64,000 bases of DNA from UBA4416 sp044238845 (GCA_044238845.1 JBIICN010000005.1:1-64000), one strand, 5' to 3'; shown: positions 1 to 10,101, counted from the first letter of the stretch. Notes: generated by a model not told the origin, from the sequence alone. Numbers and translations: made by a program.

Positions 1-297
1 CGTTGATCCTGAACAAATAGTGCCATTTGATAATGACAATAATGATACTGTTGGTGTTGGATTAACTGTAACTGTAGTTGTAAATGTGTTGCCACTAACA
101 CATCCTGCTGCACTTGTTCCCTGAACTGTATATGTTGTCGTTACACTTGGTGTTACCGCAAAAGGATGCGCTGTTAAGGTTTGTGTAGCACTTGTTAATG
201 TATAAGTACTAGCACCATTAGCTGTAATCGTAGTCGTTGATCCTGAACAAATAGTGCCATTTGATAATGACAATAATGATACTGTTGGTGTTGGATT
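1..297 (-). repeat. 234-bp tandem repeat in surface protein gene
   Basis: Bases 1-63 are identical to 235-297, giving a period of 234 bp or exactly 78 codons. The repeat encodes an Ig-like unit with the motif NGTICSGS. The array continues past the left edge, so copy number is unknown. The near-perfect identity suggests recent duplication or gene conversion. Confidence 0.85.
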
Positions 298-2268
298 GAC
301 TGTAATAGCTGTGGTTGCTGAATTTGCACTCGCGCAGCCTGCAGTACTTGTTCCTGTTAAGGTATAAGTCTGATTTGAACTTGGTGATACCGTAAAACTT
401 GTACCTATCAACGCTCCTGGATTTAATGTGTAAGTACTTGCTCCGGTCGGTGTTAATGTTACGCTGTTATTAGAACAAATAGTATTACTAGATGCCGATA
501 GGCTAACTGTTACTGCACTTGTAGGTTGAGAAATAATAACGCTTTGCGTCACCGCACAAGTTCCATCGGTTGCCGTAACCGTATAAACATTTGCGCTTAA
601 TCCAGTTTGAACAGTTCCTGTTAAAGAACCAGGCATCCAAGTAACAGTATATGTTCCAGAGCCGCCAGAAGGTGTAACGGTGGCCGCGCCTGTAGAACCA
701 CCAAAACAAGTAACGCTGGTTGTTCCCGAAGTACTTAAAGAAACACCACCAGTTCCTGGAGTAACGAAAAATGTACATAAAGAAATATTTCCTGCTTGGT
801 CGGTAACAGTCATTGTTACTTGTGTAACAGCCGAAATGGAAGTGCCAGCAGCAGGATTTTGTGAAACAGTAAAAGAACAGTCATCAAAAGCTACGACTTC
901 TGCGATATAATTACCTAATACACTTGAACATCCTGTTAAGGTTTTATTAGAAACACAAGAAATAATAAGCGGTGGAAGCGTTTCTGTTGCGCAGTTAATA
1001 ACAGCATTACAATTAGCAATATTAGTGCTCATACACACCACATTAGGAGCTGATGTAGGCGACAAGGTGTTTGTCCCAGAAGCGGTGAAAACGGTGCCAA
1101 GAAAAGAAGGAGTTCCTGAATTTGCTAATACTACATCACCAGCCTCCAAATTAAGGTTTCTAATATTCACTTCCCCTATCGGAGCAGCAGCGAATGTACA
1201 ATTAGTAATTGTACCCGTCAACGCTGTGCCTTCATCCAAATAAAAATCAGCTCCGGTATCATAAGGGATATTATTTGAAAAAGAACAGGTATTAAACGAA
1301 AAAGTTCCAACTGCATTTCTAAATAAAATTGCTCCTCCATCTACAGAACCATTATTCGGATCAGCACCTTGAGAATTATAATTACCATCAAATCTACAAT
1401 TAAAAAAGCTGGAACTTCCTCCAGACTGGCAAAATGCGCCACCTCCATGATTAGGATCAGAAGCATCACCTGCCGAAAAATTATCTAAAAAACAGCTGTT
1501 ACTTACTGTTAATAGCCCTCCTGTTTGATAAATAGCACCCCCTCTTCTAGCTGAACATTCACTAAAAGTAGAATTATTAACAGTTACTTTAGGATTTGTT
1601 CCATACATTAAAATAGCACCACCATATCCTGCAAAATTTCTATCATCTTTAAATAAACAATTATTAATTGTAACAGTGGATGTTTCCACAAAAAGAGCGC
1701 CACCTTGATCTGCATTCCATCCAGAACAACTGAAAACAGAATTATTAAAAGTTACGTTTGAACTAGCAGAAACCAATACATTGGCGCCAGCTGTTGCCGT
1801 GCCAGGATTTTTCCTAATCACAACATTTTCAAAAACAACATTTGTTACAGCAGAATTGATTAAGAAAACTTGACCGTCTTGATTTAAGTAATAATTAATG
1901 AAATTCATGTTCATGATTTTCACATTACTAACGTTAATCGTCCCAAAACGATTGACTGTTGCATTTCCTGTAAAAATGGTATTCCCAGATCCTGCACCAA
2001 TAATTGTTACCTGCACATTAATCGCGTTATTAATAGAAATGTAATTTCCTTTATCAACTAAAATAGTATCTCCATTTACAGATATAGCTAAAGCTTGTGC
2101 TAATGTTAATTTTGGGGTAGCAGTTGTTGTACCATTGTTGGCTGCTAATCCTACAGCACTAGTATAAATATCGCCAGTTGTTGAATTATCATTTACATAA
2201 ACTTTTTTAGCATTAACTCGAATTGCAAGAAATAAAAATGTAATAAATAGTATTTTAGAAAATTTCAT
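1..2268 (-). CDS. Secreted beta-helix / SprB-repeat surface protein, C-terminus cut by the window edge
   Basis: An open frame runs without a stop from an ATG at 2268 to base 1 (756 codons), so the gene continues beyond the window. Residues 1-20 (MKFSKILFITFLFLAIRVNA) are a signal peptide. Residues about 30-420 contain many short N/S/G-rich turns with recurring NNS.F..C patterns, typical of a right-handed parallel beta-helix (polymorphic outer-membrane-protein-like repeats). A Cys-containing HYR-like segment follows at about 440-510, then an SprB-type repeat near 518-570 (CFGGSTGAATVTPSGGSG). From about 575 to the edge there are Ig-like repeats of the kind often found in T9SS cargo. The expected C-terminal sorting domain would lie outside the window. 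Function is probably surface adhesion or gliding-related display; this is inferred from architecture only. Confidence 0.85.
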   Translation of the reverse strand, partial: MKFSKILFITFLFLAIRVNAKKVYVNDNSTTGDIYTSAVGLAANNGTTTATPKLTLAQALAISVNGDTILVDKGNYISINNAINVQVTIIGAGSGNTIFTGNATVNRFGTINVSNVKIMNMNFINYYLNQDGQVFLINSAVTNVVFENVVIRKNPGTATAGANVLVSASSNVTFNNSVFSCSGWNADQGGALFVETSTVTINNCLFKDDRNFAGYGGAILMYGTNPKVTVNNSTFSECSARRGGAIYQTGGLLTVSNSCFLDNFSAGDASDPNHGGGAFCQSGGSSSFFNCRFDGNYNSQGADPNNGSVDGGAILFRNAVGTFSFNTCSFSNNIPYDTGADFYLDEGTALTGTITNCTFAAAPIGEVNIRNLNLEAGDVVLANSGTPSFLGTVFTASGTNTLSPTSAPNVVCMSTNIANCNAVINCATETLPPLIISCVSNKTLTGCSSVLGNYIAEVVAFDDCSFTVSQNPAAGTSISAVTQVTMTVTDQAGNISLCTFFVTPGTGGVSLSTSGTTSVTCFGGSTGAATVTPSGGSGTYTVTWMPGSLTGTVQTGLSANVYTVTATDGTCAVTQSVIISQPTSAVTVSLSASSNTICSNNSVTLTPTGASTYTLNPGALIGTSFTVSPSSNQTYTLTGTSTAGCASANSATTAITVNPTPTVSLLSLSNGTICSGSTTTITANGASTYTLTSATQTLTAHPFAVTPSVTTTYTVQGTSAAGCVSGNTFTTTVTVNPTPTVSLLSLSNGTICSGST

Positions 2269-2360
2269 AATTTAGTGTTGATATATTAATAGTAGGTTTA
2301 CTTCCGTATAATAAAATTAACGCATTTTTTAACATAACCAGTGTGTAAAAAAAGTATTAT

Positions 2361-2372
2361 TTAGTAAGTCTG
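2361..2372 (-). repeat. Shared 12-mer, copy 1 (CAGACTTACTAA)
   Basis: CAGACTTACTAA on the minus strand lies just after the ilvA stop and about 93 bp upstream of the surface-protein start at 2268. The same 12-mer occurs at 10212 and 13028, always on the minus strand in an intergenic or gene-end position. Role unknown. Confidence 0.6.
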
Positions 2373-2373
2373 A

Positions 2374-3615
2374 TTATAATAAAAACTGCAGTAAATTGTC
2401 GTTTTTATTCAAATATTCAAATTGAAAACCTGATTTTATAAGATTATTTTTAAGTAGCTCTAGATCTTTTGCTTCTAAAACCTCCAACCCAACCAATGCA
2501 GGACCGTTTTCTCTATTATTTTTTTTCATATATTCAAAATGTACAATATCATCATTAGGCCCTAATACATTACCAACAAACTCTTTTAAAGCCCCTGCTC
2601 TTTGTGGAAATCTGATGATGAAAAAATGTTTCAACCCTTCATACAGCAAAGACCGTTCCCTAATTTCTTCGGTTCGCATAATATCGTTGTTACTACCACT
2701 AACCACACATACAACATTTTTACCTTTTAATTGATCTTTTAAGAAGGATAAAGAGGCCACCGTTAAAGCACCAGCTGGCTCTACAACAATTGCTTGTTGA
2801 TTGTATAAATTTAAAATAGTGGTGCAAACTTTTCCTTCAGGTACTAAAACTATTTCAGAAAGTGCGTCTTTACAAATTTCGAATGTTTTATCACCTACTT
2901 TTTTAACCGCTGCCCCATCCACAAACTTATCAATCTCTTTTAATTCGGTATTAATTCCATTTTTAATAGATGTTTTCATAGAAGGTGCTCCTTCTGGTTC
3001 AACTCCAACAATTTTTGTAGTTGGCTTTGTTTGCGAAAAATAACTAACACAACCTGCAGCTAAACCGCCGCCGCCAATTGGCACTAATACATAATCAATT
3101 TCAAAGTCAGAATCATCGCAAATTTCTTTAGCAACGGTCCCTTGCCCTTCAATAACTTTCTCATCATCAAAAGGATGCACAAAATTGGCGCCCTTTGCAG
3201 TACAAAATTCAATAGATGCTTTATAGGCATCGTCAAACGTATCGCCTACCAAAACTACTTCCACATGTTCTTTTCCAAATAATTTAACTTGTGAAATTTT
3301 TTGTGAAGGCGTTGTAGCCGGCATAAAAATAGTGCCTTTAATATTTAATTTACGACAAGAATACGCCACACCTTGTGCATGATTACCAGCACTTGCGCAA
3401 ACAACGCCATTTTGCTTTTCCGCTTCTGATAAAGAACTAATTTTATTATAAGCTCCTCTAATTTTATATGAACGAACTACTTGTAAGTCTTCGCGTTTTA
3501 AATAAACGTTGCAGCCAAACTCCTCACTTAATTGTAAATTAAATTGCAAAGGCGTATGCATTGATACGCCTTGCAAATTTTGAGCAGCCTTATGGATGTT
3601 ATCTAATGATACCAT
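2374..3615 (-). CDS. ilvA: Threonine dehydratase, biosynthetic (IlvA)
   Basis: A PLP enzyme that deaminates threonine to 2-oxobutanoate, the first committed step to isoleucine. The 413-residue protein has the PLP lysine in KREDLQVVRSYKIRGAYN (about 40-58), the SAGNHAQGVAY loop, the GGGGLAAG phosphate-binding loop near 180, and SGSNND near 308. The C-terminal 90 residues form a single ACT-like regulatory region (FFIIRFPQRAGALKEFV), as in shorter IlvA proteins such as that of Bacillus, so Ile feedback is likely. It is the last gene of the ilv operon, 26 bp after ilvC. No strong terminator hairpin is visible downstream, where a 12-bp motif shared with two other sites begins at 2361. Confidence 0.96.
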   Translation of the reverse strand: MVSLDNIHKAAQNLQGVSMHTPLQFNLQLSEEFGCNVYLKREDLQVVRSYKIRGAYNKISSLSEAEKQNGVVCASAGNHAQGVAYSCRKLNIKGTIFMPATTPSQKISQVKLFGKEHVEVVLVGDTFDDAYKASIEFCTAKGANFVHPFDDEKVIEGQGTVAKEICDDSDFEIDYVLVPIGGGGLAAGCVSYFSQTKPTTKIVGVEPEGAPSMKTSIKNGINTELKEIDKFVDGAAVKKVGDKTFEICKDALSEIVLVPEGKVCTTILNLYNQQAIVVEPAGALTVASLSFLKDQLKGKNVVCVVSGSNNDIMRTEEIRERSLLYEGLKHFFIIRFPQRAGALKEFVGNVLGPNDDIVHFEYMKKNNRENGPALVGLEVLEAKDLELLKNNLIKSGFQFEYLNKNDNLLQFLL

Positions 3616-3641
3616 TTTATGATTTGTTATTTCTTAATGTA

Positions 3642-5111
3642 TTATGCTATGGTCTTCATTTCAGTCATGGATTCTCTTAACCATGAGCCAACGTCTTCAA
3701 TAGAATGATTTCTGATACTACGATTAACTTCAATTAATAATTTATTGTCTACGCCATTCGAGCTAGCAAAGGCTCTTCCGATAACATTGGTTTCTATTCC
3801 TTTCATAAACTCTTGTAATAATGGTTTACAAGCATGATCAAATAAATAACAACCGTACTCTGCTGTGTCAGAAATAATTCGATTCATCTCATATAGTTTT
3901 TTACGAGCTATTGTATTAGCTATTAAAGGCAATTCATGTAATGATTCGTAGTATGCCGATTCTTCTATTATGCCTGATTCAGTCATCGTTTCAAAAGCCA
4001 ACTCAACACCTGCTTTTACCATAGCTATCATTAATACACCATTATCAAAATATTCCTGTTCCGAAATTGTTGCATCAGTTGCAGCCGTTTTTTCGAAATT
4101 AGTTTCAGCAGTTGCAGCTCTCCAACTTAATAAATTAACATCATCATTTGCCCAGTCAATCATCATATTTTTTGAAAATTCACCCGACAAAATATCATCC
4201 ATATGTTTTTGAAATAATGGACGTAAAACTGATTTTAGTTCTTCCGCTAATTCAAAAGCTTTTAATTTTGATGGATTAGATAAACGATCCATCATATTGG
4301 TAATTCCGCCATGCTTTAACGCTTCCGTAATTGTTTCCCAGCCATACTGAACTAATTTTGATGCATAAGCCGGCTCAATTCCTTTTTCAATCATTTTATC
4401 AAAACATAAAATAGAACCAGTTTGCAACATCCCACACAAAATAGTTTGTTCGCCCATTAAATCAGATTTTACTTCAGCCACAAATGAAGAATTTAAAACT
4501 CCTGCTTTATGTCCGCCAGTTGCAACAGCATATGCTTTTGCTTGACTAAACCCTACTCCATTAGGATCATTTTCAGGATGAACAGCAATTAATGTCGGTA
4601 CTCCAAATCCTCTTTTATATTCTTCGCGAACTTCAGAACCAGGACATTTTGGAGCACACATAATAACCGTAATATCTTTACGTATTTGCATACCTTCTTC
4701 TACAATATTAAAACCGTGAGAATATGATAAGGTTGCGCCTTGTTTCATTAAAGGCATAATAGCAGTCACTACAGATGTGTGTTGTTTATCAGGAGTTAAA
4801 TTACAAACTAAATCAGCTGTAGGAATTAACTCTTCATAAGTTCCTACTTTAAACCCATTATTATGAGCATTCATGTATGATATTCTTTTTTGTTGAATTG
4901 CTTCCGCACGAAGAGCGTAAGCAATATCTAATCCTGAATCACGCATGTTTAAACCTTGATTTAAACCTTGAGCGCCACAACCAACGATGACTACTTTTTT
5001 TCCTTTAAGCACATTGATACCATCAGCAAATTCTGCTTGATCCATAAATTCGCAAACGCCTAGTTGTTCTAATTGTAATCTAAGAGGTAATGTGTTGAAA
5101 TAATTTTGCAT
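3642..5111 (-). CDS. ilvC: Ketol-acid reductoisomerase, class II (IlvC)
   Basis: Converts acetolactate and acetohydroxybutyrate to dihydroxyacids with NADPH and Mg2+, the second common step of Val/Ile/Leu synthesis. At 489 residues it is the long class II form (E. coli IlvC is similar in length) rather than the roughly 330-residue class I form. The Rossmann fingerprint GCGAQGLNQGLN is at about 44-55, followed by the ALR cofactor-specificity loop. The duplicated helical knot domain contains the metal-binding acidic residues (SDLMGEQTILCG near 216). It lies 5 bp after ilvN and 26 bp before ilvA, consistent with one transcript. Confidence 0.97.
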   Translation of the reverse strand: MQNYFNTLPLRLQLEQLGVCEFMDQAEFADGINVLKGKKVVIVGCGAQGLNQGLNMRDSGLDIAYALRAEAIQQKRISYMNAHNNGFKVGTYEELIPTADLVCNLTPDKQHTSVVTAIMPLMKQGATLSYSHGFNIVEEGMQIRKDITVIMCAPKCPGSEVREEYKRGFGVPTLIAVHPENDPNGVGFSQAKAYAVATGGHKAGVLNSSFVAEVKSDLMGEQTILCGMLQTGSILCFDKMIEKGIEPAYASKLVQYGWETITEALKHGGITNMMDRLSNPSKLKAFELAEELKSVLRPLFQKHMDDILSGEFSKNMMIDWANDDVNLLSWRAATAETNFEKTAATDATISEQEYFDNGVLMIAMVKAGVELAFETMTESGIIEESAYYESLHELPLIANTIARKKLYEMNRIISDTAEYGCYLFDHACKPLLQEFMKGIETNVIGRAFASSNGVDNKLLIEVNRSIRNHSIEDVGSWLRESMTEMKTIA

Positions 5112-5116
5112 ACTGA

Positions 5117-5671
5117 TTATTTATTAAAGTGTTTAATTAATGTTTTACTATTGTTTTCTAATTCTATTAAAAATGCATTTAATGTTTTAAGTGGTTTTGT
5201 TATTGATACTCGTCCACTTCGCACAAATTCCAATATCCCAAATCTTTCTAAATCGCTGAATAATTTTTTTATTTCACGTTCATCTCCAGTTTTTTCAACT
5301 ACAATATACTCTGGAGCTATACTTAATATTTTTGCGTAGTTTTCATTAACGATACGCATAAATAATTCGTTTTCATTAAATGTTTCTGCAGATACTTTGT
5401 ATAGTGCTATTTCTCTGCTAATAATTTCAGAATTAACATGATAAAAGGCTTTTAAAACTTCTACTTGTTTTTCGATTTGACTAACTAATTTTTTAACTTG
5501 TTCCTCAGAAACAGTCACTACAATTGTATAACGATAAATTCCTTTTAGTTCACTTTCGCTAGCAGTAATGCTTTCGATATTGATATGTCGTCGAGTAAAT
5601 ATAATGGTTACTCTAGAAAGTAATCCAATGATATCTTCTGTAAATATGGATATGGTATATGTTGTATTCAT
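5117..5671 (-). CDS. ilvN: Acetolactate synthase small (regulatory) subunit
   Basis: Regulatory partner of IlvB; it activates the catalytic subunit and confers valine sensitivity. The 184-residue protein starts with an ACT domain (YTISIFTEDIIGLLSRVTII) with RRHINIESI near 28-36, followed by the C-terminal ALS small-subunit domain. It sits between ilvB (39 bp upstream) and ilvC (5 bp downstream). Length fits the IlvN/IlvH family, and the family usually uses the symbols ilvN or ilvH interchangeably. Confidence 0.94.
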   Translation of the reverse strand: MNTTYTISIFTEDIIGLLSRVTIIFTRRHINIESITASESELKGIYRYTIVVTVSEEQVKKLVSQIEKQVEVLKAFYHVNSEIISREIALYKVSAETFNENELFMRIVNENYAKILSIAPEYIVVEKTGDEREIKKLFSDLERFGILEFVRSGRVSITKPLKTLNAFLIELENNSKTLIKHFNK

Positions 5672-5710
5672 TTCGGTTTTTTATAAATCAATTAAATAAA
5701 ACTATCATTA

Positions 5711-7420
5711 TTATTCTAATCGTATTTCGGCAACACTAGCTCCAGTCGCAACCATCGGAAATACATTCTCTTCGTTTTCAACAACAACCTCTAATAAATA
5801 AGATTCCTTTGATGCATACATTTCTTTTAAGGCATCCTCTAAATCTTTACGTTCAGTAACTTTTTTACCTTTAATGTTATATCCACTAGCAATTGTAATA
5901 AAATCTGGATTTTTCATTTCAGTAAAAGAATAGCGTCTATCAAAAAACAATTGTTGCCACTGACGAACCATCCCTAAAAAGTTATTATTAAGTACTAAAA
6001 TCTTAACAGCTATATCGCTTTGCATAATAGTTCCTAATTCTTGTATGGTCATTTGAAAACCACCATCCCCTAAAACTGTTACGACTTCCACCTTTGGCAG
6101 TGCAACTTTAGCGCCAATAGCAGCAGGTAAACCAAACCCCATGGTACCTAATCCACCCGAGGTTACAAAATAATTTGGGATATTACATTTGTAATAACGA
6201 GATGTAATCATTTGATGTTGTCCAACATCAGTAACAACAATAGCATTACCTTCGCTAATTTTATGGAATTTATCAATCACTTCAGCCATCATTAATTTAT
6301 CAGAAGTTGGATTAACAGCTTGTTTAATGACTTTATCAAATTCAATGGCATTACAATCTTCAAATCGTTTTAACCACTCGGTATGTTTTGTTTCTTTTAT
6401 TTTCGGTAATAATAAATGTAAGGCTTCTTTTGCATCACCTAAAACCGCCACATCTGCAGGTATAATTTTATTCACCTCAGAAGGGTCTATTTCGAAATGC
6501 ACCACCTTAGCTTGCTTTGCATATTTTGCAACATTACCAGTAACGCGGTCATCAAAACGCATTCCAACAGCAATTAATAAATCACACTCGTTAGTTAATA
6601 AATTTGGTCCGTAATTACCATGCATGCCTAAATAACCAACATATAATGGATGTTGTGGAGGAAAAGCACCTAATCCTAATAATGTTGAAGCAACTGGTAT
6701 ATTCGCTTTTTCGGCGAAAGCTACCAATTCTTTTTCTGCACCAGAAAGAGATACTCCGTGACCGCATAAAATATAAGGTCGCTGAGCGTTATTAATTAAA
6801 TCTGCTGCTTTAGTAACTTGATCTTCATTTACTTTTGGACAAGGGAAATAGCTACGAATACTTTCACATTTTTCATACTTGTAGGTCGTTTTTCCAAACT
6901 GTGCATCTTTGGTAATATCTACCAAAACTGGTCCTGGACGACCAGAACCCGCTATATAAAACGCTTTAGCAATAGCAGGAGCAATATCTTCTGCTTTTGT
7001 TACTTGAATATTCCATTTAGTAACAGGCATTGAAATACCAACTACATCAGTTTCCTGAAAAGCATCTGTGCCTAATAAATGAGAATGTACTTGCCCGGTA
7101 ATACAAACTATAGGAGTTGAATCAATTTGAGCATCTGCAATACCAGTAATTAAATTAGTAGCGCCTGGACCCGACGTTGCAAAGGCAACACCTGTTCGTC
7201 CAGAAACTCTTGCATAGCCTTGAGCTGCGTGAACTGCCCCTTGTTCATGACGAACTAAATAATGGGTTAATTGTTCTTTATAATCATAAAGCGCATCATA
7301 TACTGGCATTATTGCTCCGCCTGGATAACCAAAAACATCAGTTACTTGCTCATCTAGCAAAGCCAAAATTAATGCTTCTGCTCCAGTTACTTCTGTATTA
7401 TATTTTGTGTGTATTTTCAT
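5711..7420 (-). CDS. ilvB: Acetolactate synthase large (catalytic) subunit
   Basis: A thiamine-diphosphate enzyme that condenses pyruvate with pyruvate or 2-oxobutanoate. The N-terminal domain carries the catalytic glutamate in RHEQGAVHAAQGYAR. The C-terminal ThDP/Mg motif begins GDGGFQMTIQELGT and ends with NNNFLG. FAD-domain and P-V-L-V-D-I segments are present. I start at the ATG at 7420 (MKIHTKYN), 2 bp after the ilvD stop. An in-frame ATG at 7441 would add seven residues and overlap ilvD by 19 bp; it is less typical of the family. It forms the holoenzyme with the ilvN product encoded next. Confidence 0.96.
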   Translation of the reverse strand: MKIHTKYNTEVTGAEALILALLDEQVTDVFGYPGGAIMPVYDALYDYKEQLTHYLVRHEQGAVHAAQGYARVSGRTGVAFATSGPGATNLITGIADAQIDSTPIVCITGQVHSHLLGTDAFQETDVVGISMPVTKWNIQVTKAEDIAPAIAKAFYIAGSGRPGPVLVDITKDAQFGKTTYKYEKCESIRSYFPCPKVNEDQVTKAADLINNAQRPYILCGHGVSLSGAEKELVAFAEKANIPVASTLLGLGAFPPQHPLYVGYLGMHGNYGPNLLTNECDLLIAVGMRFDDRVTGNVAKYAKQAKVVHFEIDPSEVNKIIPADVAVLGDAKEALHLLLPKIKETKHTEWLKRFEDCNAIEFDKVIKQAVNPTSDKLMMAEVIDKFHKISEGNAIVVTDVGQHQMITSRYYKCNIPNYFVTSGGLGTMGFGLPAAIGAKVALPKVEVVTVLGDGGFQMTIQELGTIMQSDIAVKILVLNNNFLGMVRQWQQLFFDRRYSFTEMKNPDFITIASGYNIKGKKVTERKDLEDALKEMYASKESYLLEVVVENEENVFPMVATGASVAEIRLE

Positions 7421-7422
7421 TA

Positions 7423-9096
7423 TTATAAATCTGTTACGCAACCTAAACTGGCTGAACTTACTTGTTTTGTGTATTTATATAAAACTCCAAATTTTACTTT
7501 AAGTTCAGGCTTTTTCCATTGTTTTTTTCTTTCTTCTAATTCTTCGTTAGATAAAAGCACGTCAATGTTATTGGTGACGGCATCAATTTTTATAACGTCT
7601 CCGTCTTTTATTAATGCAATTGGCCCACCATCAAATGCTTCTGGACTTATATGACCAACAACAAATCCATGGGTGCCGCCCGAAAATCTACCGTCTGTTA
7701 TTAATGCAACACTACCACCTAAACCAGCACCAATTAAAGCGGAGGTTGGTTTTAACATTTCAGGCATTCCTGGTCCTCCTTTAGGTCCTTCATATCTTAT
7801 CACAACTACTTGCCCTGCTTTTACTTTCCCTTCGCGAATTCCAGCAATACAGTCAAATTCGTTTTCAAAAACTATTGCTGTTCCTTCAAACAATTCACCT
7901 TCTTTACCTGTTATTTTTGCTACTGAACCTTCTGGTGCCAAATTTCCATATAATACTCGTAAATGACCTGAAGTTTTAACCGGGTTATTAATAGGTAAAA
8001 TTACTTCCTGACCTTCTTTTAATCCTGCAATACTATCTGCGTTTTCCTTAATAGTTTTACCTGTAACAGTAAGGCAATCTCCATGAAGCATTCCCACTTC
8101 TAAAAGGTATTTCATTACGGCTGGTACACCGCCAATTGCAAATACATCTTCCATTAAAAATTTTCCACTTGGTTTTAAATTTGCTAGTAACGGAGTTGCT
8201 TCATTTATTCTGGTAATATCTTCTAAGGTAAAATCTATATTGGCTGTTTTAGCTATACCAAGTAAATGCAATACCGCATTAGTTGAACCGCCTAAAGCAA
8301 CAACAACTGTAAAGGCATTTTCAAACGATTTTTTAGAAAGAATGTCGGATGGTTTTATGTCTTTTTCTAAAAGCACTTTTAAATATTCGCCTGTTTTTAA
8401 ACATTCTTCTTTTTTTTCATTACTTAATGCAGGATTTGAAGAACTATAAGGTAAACTTAAGCCTAACGCTTCAATAGCGGATGCCATAGTATTTGCTGTA
8501 TACATACCACCACAAGCGCCAGCACCAGGGCAAGCATTTTTTATTACTCCTTTAAAATCTTCTTCACTAATTGTGCCAGCATATTTTTCACCGAGAGCTT
8601 CAAAAGCAGAAACGATATTTAATTTTTTTCCTTTATAGTTTCCTGAAGCAATTGTTCCACCATAAACCATGATTGATGGGCGATTGACGCGTATCATTGC
8701 CATAGCTACACCGGGCATGTTTTTATCACAACCTGCAATAGTTATTAAACCATCATAATAATGAGCGGCTGTAACTGATTCAACCGAATCGGCAATGATT
8801 TCGCGCGAAACTAATGAGTAACGCATGCCGTCAGTTCCGTTTGTGATACCGTCGCTAATTCCAATAGTATTGAATTGTAAACCAACCATTCCATTTTTAC
8901 GAACACCATCTTTTACAAAAGTGGACAGTCCGTTTAGATGCATATTGCAAGTATTACCTTCATACCAAGTGGAAGCAATTCCAACTTGTGGTTTTTTCAT
9001 ATCCTCTTCAGTTAAACCTATGCCATACAGCATAGCCTGAGAAGCTGGTTGTGATTCATCTTGAGTAACTGTTTTACTATAGCGATTTAATTCCAT
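7423..9096 (-). CDS. ilvD: Dihydroxy-acid dehydratase (IlvD)
   Basis: An iron-sulfur dehydratase that makes the 2-oxo acids 3-methyl-2-oxobutanoate and 3-methyl-2-oxopentanoate. The 557-residue protein has GCDKNMPG near 118-126 and CPGAGACGGMYTANTM near 189-204, which hold the cluster cysteines and the carbamylated-lysine region typical of the IlvD/Edd family. The C-terminal swivelling domain has GGPGMPEML and TDGRFSGGTHG. It follows ilvE by 10 bp and precedes ilvB by 2 bp. Confidence 0.97.
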   Translation of the reverse strand: MELNRYSKTVTQDESQPASQAMLYGIGLTEEDMKKPQVGIASTWYEGNTCNMHLNGLSTFVKDGVRKNGMVGLQFNTIGISDGITNGTDGMRYSLVSREIIADSVESVTAAHYYDGLITIAGCDKNMPGVAMAMIRVNRPSIMVYGGTIASGNYKGKKLNIVSAFEALGEKYAGTISEEDFKGVIKNACPGAGACGGMYTANTMASAIEALGLSLPYSSSNPALSNEKKEECLKTGEYLKVLLEKDIKPSDILSKKSFENAFTVVVALGGSTNAVLHLLGIAKTANIDFTLEDITRINEATPLLANLKPSGKFLMEDVFAIGGVPAVMKYLLEVGMLHGDCLTVTGKTIKENADSIAGLKEGQEVILPINNPVKTSGHLRVLYGNLAPEGSVAKITGKEGELFEGTAIVFENEFDCIAGIREGKVKAGQVVVIRYEGPKGGPGMPEMLKPTSALIGAGLGGSVALITDGRFSGGTHGFVVGHISPEAFDGGPIALIKDGDVIKIDAVTNNIDVLLSNEELEERKKQWKKPELKVKFGVLYKYTKQVSSASLGCVTDL

Positions 9097-9106
9097 AATT
9101 ATTTTA

Positions 9107-9997
9107 TTATACTAATGAGAAATTTCCGTATTCGTTAAATGCCACACGACGTGCATATTTAGCTTGAAGTATATATCCTAAAGAATCCTCCCATTGTAAT
9201 CTAAATGGAACTTTATCTAAAGACGCTATCCCTGCAACTTCTGCCGCTGTGCCAGTAAAGAAAGCGCTGTCGGCACCTTTCACTTCTTCGGGAGTAAAAT
9301 ATTTTTCTACCAATTTAAATCCTAATTCATGACATAATTCAAACATCGTAGCGCGTGTGATACCCGGCAATATATTCCCTAAAGGAGACGTATATAACAC
9401 TTCGTCTTTTTCGAAAAAGAAATTTGCCCCAGGACCTTCCGCTACGTTTCCGTTTGCATCTAACAATAATGCTTCATCAAATCCCTTGTTTTTAGCTTCA
9501 GTAGTCGCTAATATAGAATTCACATAATGACCAGTTACTTTAGCTTCAACGTGGCAAGACTTAGGGTTTGGACGTTGATAAGAAGAGGTCATGACATCTA
9601 ACATTTTGCTTCCTAAGTATTTTCCCCATTCCCAAGCGCATAGCATTACATGTACTTCATCCGTAGGAGTTAATGACATATTAGCTCCAGCAAATATTAA
9701 AGGACGGATATACGCATTACTTAAATTATTTTTCTCTAATAACTGATATGTTAATTGAGTAAATTCTTCAGCGTTATAGTTTACTTTCAGGTACATTTTT
9801 TCAGCAGAGAACAAAAGTCTTTCATAATGTTCTTTCGACTTAAATATTCTAGTCCCATCTGGCGTAGCATATGAACGGATTCCTTCAAATACTCCGCTAC
9901 CATAATGCATAACCTGCACATAAGGACTTACCATTAAATCTTTTGCTTTTACCCATTCTCCGTTAAAGAAAACTACTGTGTTGTCGTTGTAATACAT
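9107..9997 (-). CDS. ilvE: Branched-chain amino acid aminotransferase (IlvE)
   Basis: A class IV PLP aminotransferase that performs the last transamination to Ile, Val and Leu using glutamate. The 296-residue protein has MHYGSGVFEGIRSY near 31-44, the PLP lysine in EAKVTGHYVNS near 150-160, and the class IV signature around EALLLDANGNVAEGPGANFF. It is the first structural gene of the operon, immediately downstream of the leader-peptide/terminator attenuator. The minus-strand ATG at 9997 is preceded by a purine-rich AT stretch without a Shine-Dalgarno sequence. Confidence 0.96.
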   Translation of the reverse strand: MYYNDNTVVFFNGEWVKAKDLMVSPYVQVMHYGSGVFEGIRSYATPDGTRIFKSKEHYERLLFSAEKMYLKVNYNAEEFTQLTYQLLEKNNLSNAYIRPLIFAGANMSLTPTDEVHVMLCAWEWGKYLGSKMLDVMTSSYQRPNPKSCHVEAKVTGHYVNSILATTEAKNKGFDEALLLDANGNVAEGPGANFFFEKDEVLYTSPLGNILPGITRATMFELCHELGFKLVEKYFTPEEVKGADSAFFTGTAAEVAGIASLDKVPFRLQWEDSLGYILQAKYARRVAFNEYGNFSLV

Positions 9998-10045
9998 TGT
10001 TTTTTGTTTTTTTTGAATGATTTAAATTAGCAATTTTTTTTCAAT

Positions 10046-10074
10046 AAAAAAAGCCTTTCTCGTCAGAAAGGCTT
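10046..10074 (-). terminator. Intrinsic terminator of the ilv attenuator
   Basis: On the minus strand a perfect 10-bp stem (AAGCCTTTCT / AGAAAGGCTT, loop GACG) is followed by a T run. It lies between the leader peptide and ilvE, so it would stop transcription before the operon. Its left arm can alternatively pair with AGGAAGG at 10095-10101, just after the leader stop codon (7 bp with one G-U), which would act as an antiterminator. Confidence 0.88.
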
Positions 10075-10101
10075 AGTTGTTGTTATAACAATATCCTTCC
10101 T

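Noticed and set aside
503..778. Open frame with 91 codons on the minus strand
   Set aside because: Shadow of the continuous surface-protein frame 1-2268; Trp/Tyr-rich and without family resemblance.
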